From Liolophura sinensis (lineage: Eukaryota > Mollusca > Polyplacophora > Chitonida > Chitonidae): a DNA stretch of 64,000 nucleotides. Below the pieces are notes generated by a model. The model saw only the letters and a program-made list of their open reading frames with translations, had not been told where the DNA came from and did no database searches. Positions 60,414-64,000 of the stretch are shown here, in pieces. The translations under genes and the position numbers were made by a program. The DNA lies in NCBI RefSeq assembly GCF_032854445.1, contig NC_088305.1, forward strand, positions 15,423,717 to 15,487,716, read 5' to 3'. Numbering within the stretch: the first letter of the stretch is position 1; the number at the start of each line of letters is the position of its first letter.

Positions 60414-60561
60414 ACCAGGGGCCACTTTCACAAAGATATTGTACTTGTACGATATTGCACATATAGAACAATGGTACATTAATAATGACTTACAAAATAT
60501 CGTACGACAAATGTACAATAAAAAAAATGTTGTACGCCGCTTTGTGAAATTGGCCCCAGGT
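60414..60561. mobile_element. MITE-like element with 23-bp terminal inverted repeats
   Basis: Left end ACCAGGGGCCACTTTCACAA and right end, reverse-complemented, ACCTGGGGCCAATTTCACAA: 148 bp with inner inverted motifs GTACGATATT and AATATCGTAC. Contains no open frame, so non-autonomous. No target duplication was assigned. Confidence 0.5.
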
Positions 60562-60818
60562 GATCTCCGTAGTAACAAAGGGTGTGGATGAAGAAAATGG
60601 TCCTCCCAATGTCATTGCATAAGAAAATGCCCATTTTTGAATCCCTGTCAGGGATCTTGTATAATTTTCAGTTTTCTAGATAGTCGGGGGTATTTCTTAC
60701 TGGTCACTAGCAAACTGGCAAAAAGTGGCTTTTTCCCCAGTGCTTTAACATTGGGTGACCATTTTGTTTTAGACGCGAAATGATGGTCACTTGACCTCCA
60801 TCTTCCAACCTGTCTTAC

Positions 60819-61031
60819 AGAATGACCCAGGAGTCTCTCGCCAAGGTGGTTACTGTGAGCTCAAATTCAGCTCATACTGGCTTCCTCTCTGGCCTAACGT
60901 GGGAAGGACATCCAGCGAACTGCAGACAGTTGTGGGTCTCCCCTGGCTCTCACCTGTTACTTCACAACATAATGTTGGCCGCCGTTGTATCACTGAAATA
61001 TTGTTATGTACGACGTGTAAGAAAAAAAAAC
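60819..61031 (+). repeat. Nin-like SINE, diverged
   Basis: AGAATGACCCAGGAGTCTCT through GCTCATACTGGCTTCCTCTC and AACATAATGTTGGCCGCCGT to TGTACGACGTGTAAGAAAAA. Head lost; tail replaced by an A run. Confidence 0.5.
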
Positions 61032-61459
61032 GCACACATGACTCCCCCAGACTTGATTATACGTCTTGAAAAGAAAATATTAAATTCATACAGGTTGTAA
61101 GTTCAGTAGACAAGTTGCATGGTGTCAGAACTCACCTCCCATTTCTAGACCAAATCCTGTCAGGACAGTATCTTCTTTCCTTTCTGTACTCACCAGACAG
61201 ACGCGGTGTTTACTTTGAAGTTTTTGGTCATATTGACTGTATCAATTTTAATCATAACCAAATTACTCAATGTTGATAGCCATTTTAATGTCAAGGCATG
61301 ACTTTTAAAAAAAAATTCTGGCATTTAAAATTCATGTATCCCCAAAATTGTGAGATATTAACGCCCTCTGTAGAGCTTTAACCAAGGAGTATCATAATGA
61401 CTAGAAGATATATTACATGCACACATAAAATTACCCCTCTTGGTTATTTGACCAAAGTG

Positions 61460-61515
61460 GCCTCTGTCGCAGAGGTGGTTGATGTGCCAGTGTGACGTAG
61501 TGACTTAGGAGCAGT
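61460..61515 (+). repeat. SINE head fragment
   Basis: GCCTCTGTCGCAGAGGTGGT to GTAGTGACTTAGGAGC resembles the A-box end of the Nin-like family. It lies about 340 bp before the coding exon. Confidence 0.5.
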
Positions 61516-61852
61516 GTACAAAGACTGGCCACAAAGAGACGTTATATACAAGAATTAAGAATTCACTTCTAGTTATCAAGAACTAAAATATTTGAATAAA
61601 TCTGAAATTGTGTTTAACAGGATATAAACTAAAAAACTACCAGTACATCTGCAAAATTTCTTAAAAAGCATGAAATCTTTGACCAGAGTGGCTAGAACTA
61701 ATCATTTTATCAATGAGGGGTCAGTCAGTGGGAAAAAAACAATGGCAGTTCTATATAAATTTGTTTTCTGTCTTATTGAGTGAACTCACCTTATTCTTTC
61801 AGTTTATTACATTCATAGTTTTTCAACAAATATTTTTGACTTTCTTATTCAG

Positions 61853-63542
61853 ATATCAGGTCAGTCCCGTCCAGTGCTTTGAGATGACAGATTTAAGTGA
61901 TGATGAGAATGCTGTCGGGTTCAGTAAGATGTCAATAAGGCAACGACGCCAACGAGCTGCCATTTACATACCTGGCATCAGCGAGGAGGGCTCGTGTATT
62001 GAGATCAGCCTATCAAACACTCCAGATGGTCCTCTGATATTGGGCCAGGAAGTCCCGAAGAGAAAGAAAATGTACGGTGGTCGAAGCATGTCACACTGTA
62101 AAACCAGTGAGGATATTGACAGTGGAGTGGAGAGTAGTTTCTCTCTGCTCTCATTGGCTGACGATAGCGTTCTTCATCAGCCAGAAAAGAACCGGTCTTC
62201 CATTGGCTTGAACACAGCTCGCATTCCCATGTTTGAACTTCCAGATGATTTGACAGAAGAGTGCAATGGGGCTGAACACAAAGCTGAGAATAACTCTGGA
62301 GAAACTGCTAGTTTTTTGCAAGAAGCAGAAGAACTTCTGGAATATTCAGACTTGAGTACTAAGAGTGACAGCATTGACTCTGTCTCAGGTGATTTCGTGG
62401 TGAATTCCTGTTGTCATGGTGATGACAGTGTGGCATGCATTTTGTGTTATGATGACGTGAGTACAGAGTGTGGTGGAAAATCGCGAAGGGCACACAACAT
62501 GAATGTGGGGCACCAGCCATCACAACCGACTGCTGCCGAACAAATTCATTATGATGAATTTTTACAAGGCGTTGTAAATAAAGATCCGATAAAGAAGGAA
62601 ATCCTGTCCTTACCTGTGCAATTTCCAACATCAAGCCCTCTACCTAGGGGTAATATTCAGAAATCTGTCCAGAGTGACAGGAAAAAAGCGTTCGAAAAGT
62701 CATTTGTTCCAGCTTCTGAGCTTTTGTTCATGAAGCCACCTGTGCCCCTTTTTACAACGTACAAATCCCCATCAAAATACAGTCCCCAAACAGTATTATC
62801 GCCGTCAGCACCAGAGCAAATTAGGGTGGAAGGTGAGGCACGCCAGTGTATCAGCACCCAGACTGGACAGCAGGGGGAGTGTGCAAAAGGAGTGCCACAA
62901 TATTTACCTGCTCTTGATGGCAGAATGCCAGGCACACCACCAAAGGATATGGCTGTGCGGTCAACGTATCTCAGTCCGATTTCCATAGATTCGAGAACTA
63001 CTAGTGAAATTTGGCAGGACATCATTCATAATTCAGATCGCAAGTTTCGTGACATGCCTTTGTGTCGTGGAGTGTACACTAGTTGTTCTGCCCAAACAGA
63101 AGCATCCGATATTCCATGTAGTCATCCAGGAGAAAGTGTAACTAAAAAATGTGCTATAAATGAAAATGATAATCAGCAAACAGTGATAAGTAAACCACCC
63201 AGTGAGTGGAATGAAAAAGACTCTAATGTGGAGTTAAATAGTGAAAATGTGGCCCCAGGAAAACAATGCGTCAGTTCTCATCCATTGACTTCGAGAAAAA
63301 CTTATGTGTCCCATCGTCGACTATTTTCTGAATTGCCTGTGAGTCCGTCCAATTGTCACACAAGAGGAAATAACCCATTTGCCGGGCCATCAACTCCAGT
63401 TCAAGACAAAAAACGTCTCAAATCACATGATTTGTCCAACGGCAGTGGTGATGCCAGCCAAGAAAAGGGGAGAGCAATCCGCAAAAATGGACTTAGGGAT
63501 TCCAGTCAGAGTAAAAACGGTGGGTTCTCTCCCTTGGCCTGA
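61853..63542 (+). CDS. long coding exon of an unrecognised, probably disordered protein
   Basis: The open frame runs from 61713 to TGA at 63540-63542. The first part encodes only hydrophobic, intron-like residues and ends at a polypyrimidine tract with CTTATTCAG at 61844-61852, so the exon is taken to begin at 61853 and translation at ATG 61884 (MTDLSDDENAVGFSKM), giving 552 residues. The protein is Ser/Thr-, Glu- and Pro-rich with no membrane span and no recognised fold. It has basic patches (RQRRQRAA near residue 20, DKKRLK near 510) that could be nuclear signals, acidic Ser stretches (SEDIDSGVESSFSLLSLADD near 80), and many Ser-Pro or Thr-Pro sites suggesting phosphorylation. A possible donor AACG|GTGGGT at about 63520 would bypass the stop, so the true C-terminus is uncertain. 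No AATAAA was seen before the window end. Confidence 0.5.
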
Positions 63543-64000
63543 AACAAATACATTACATTTATTTGCAGCCAGGAATTTTTTGAGATTCTTGTTAAACGAT
63601 GGACTTGCTTAGTTGAGATGTCAAATTAGTATTAATTCATGATTAAATGTGAAACAATCCTGCCAGAACTGGGCAGTTGAAAGCGTTTGTACAAATTCAG
63701 TTTTTCATATATTGCATTCACAGGTTAGCAAGTACTCACTCATGAAATTGAATGTGGAAGTTTAACACACAGTAAAAGCTTGTTTACTCCAAATTTTACC
63801 ATCAGAAGGCTTGTTGTGATAGAAAAAGCAACGAAAAAGTATTTTTTGAGAGACGAGAGGCCTATATAGTTAAGTACCCTAATTCCTCACTCTTTTTGCA
63901 CATGAAAAAACAACTTACAGTGCAATTTATGAATATTTTTATTTTGATTTTATAGACAAAACTACATTTGTTGGAGTGGCCAATTTCAGATGTTCACAAA
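63543..64000. other. 3' flank of the plus-strand gene, no polyadenylation signal seen
   Basis: AT-rich sequence after the TGA, with no AATAAA. Either the 3' UTR continues beyond the window or the transcript is spliced from the donor near 63520. Confidence 0.5.

Overview
This window is eukaryotic: GT-AG introns, tRNA-derived SINEs, MITE-like inverted repeats and long minisatellites, with roughly AT-rich intergenic DNA. The SINE families (a tRNA head followed by a body resembling the Nin domain, ending in AATAAATAAA, and a second family ending in an ACTC repeat) and the gene content point to a lophotrochozoan, most likely a mollusc. This is inference; no species can be named.

The one large gene that can be reconstructed end to end is a white-like ABCG half-transporter on the minus strand (coding 45250 down to 24893). 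Nineteen coding exons with GT-AG borders join in frame to 721 codons plus stop. Its introns hold five minisatellites and several SINEs. A second small gene on the minus strand (51918 to 51622) encodes a 98-residue secreted cysteine-rich precursor whose cysteine spacing resembles eclosion hormone. On the plus strand, 61853-63542 is one long coding exon (552 residues from the preferred ATG) of an unrecognised, probably disordered protein. Weaker plus-strand candidates are a terminal exon at 12033-12372 with a faint FGF-like pattern, a signal-peptide-like exon pair at 4994-5023 and 5605-5721, and a broken unrecognised coding relic at 16212-16949.

Layout: 1-18 kb is mostly intergenic with decayed SINEs, the candidate exons, a 75-bp satellite and the coding relic. 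18.7-23.6 kb is a block of three adjacent minisatellites (23, 32 and 51-52 bp units) downstream of the transporter. 24.9-45.3 kb is the transporter. 45.3-51.6 kb is its presumed 5' region, with a second-family SINE, a strong hairpin and a long AT run. 51.6-51.9 kb is the peptide gene. 53-59.2 kb is another minisatellite cluster, ending in a 33-bp array with a 362-bp higher-order repeat. 59.5-64 kb has SINE pieces, a MITE and the disordered-protein gene.

The most unusual signal is the relation of minisatellites to splicing in the transporter. Intron 11 is almost entirely two back-to-back arrays: the one at its 5' end has a unit resembling the real donor junction, and the one at its 3' end has a unit containing the branch-point-like and polypyrimidine sequence of the real acceptor. 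Intron 7 carries about 80 copies of a 19-20 bp unit, about half of which present GTAAGT or GTAAGC in the sense direction downstream of a weak real donor. A second notable event is a SINE that appears to have carried 225 bp of 3' flank from one locus to another about 7 kb away.
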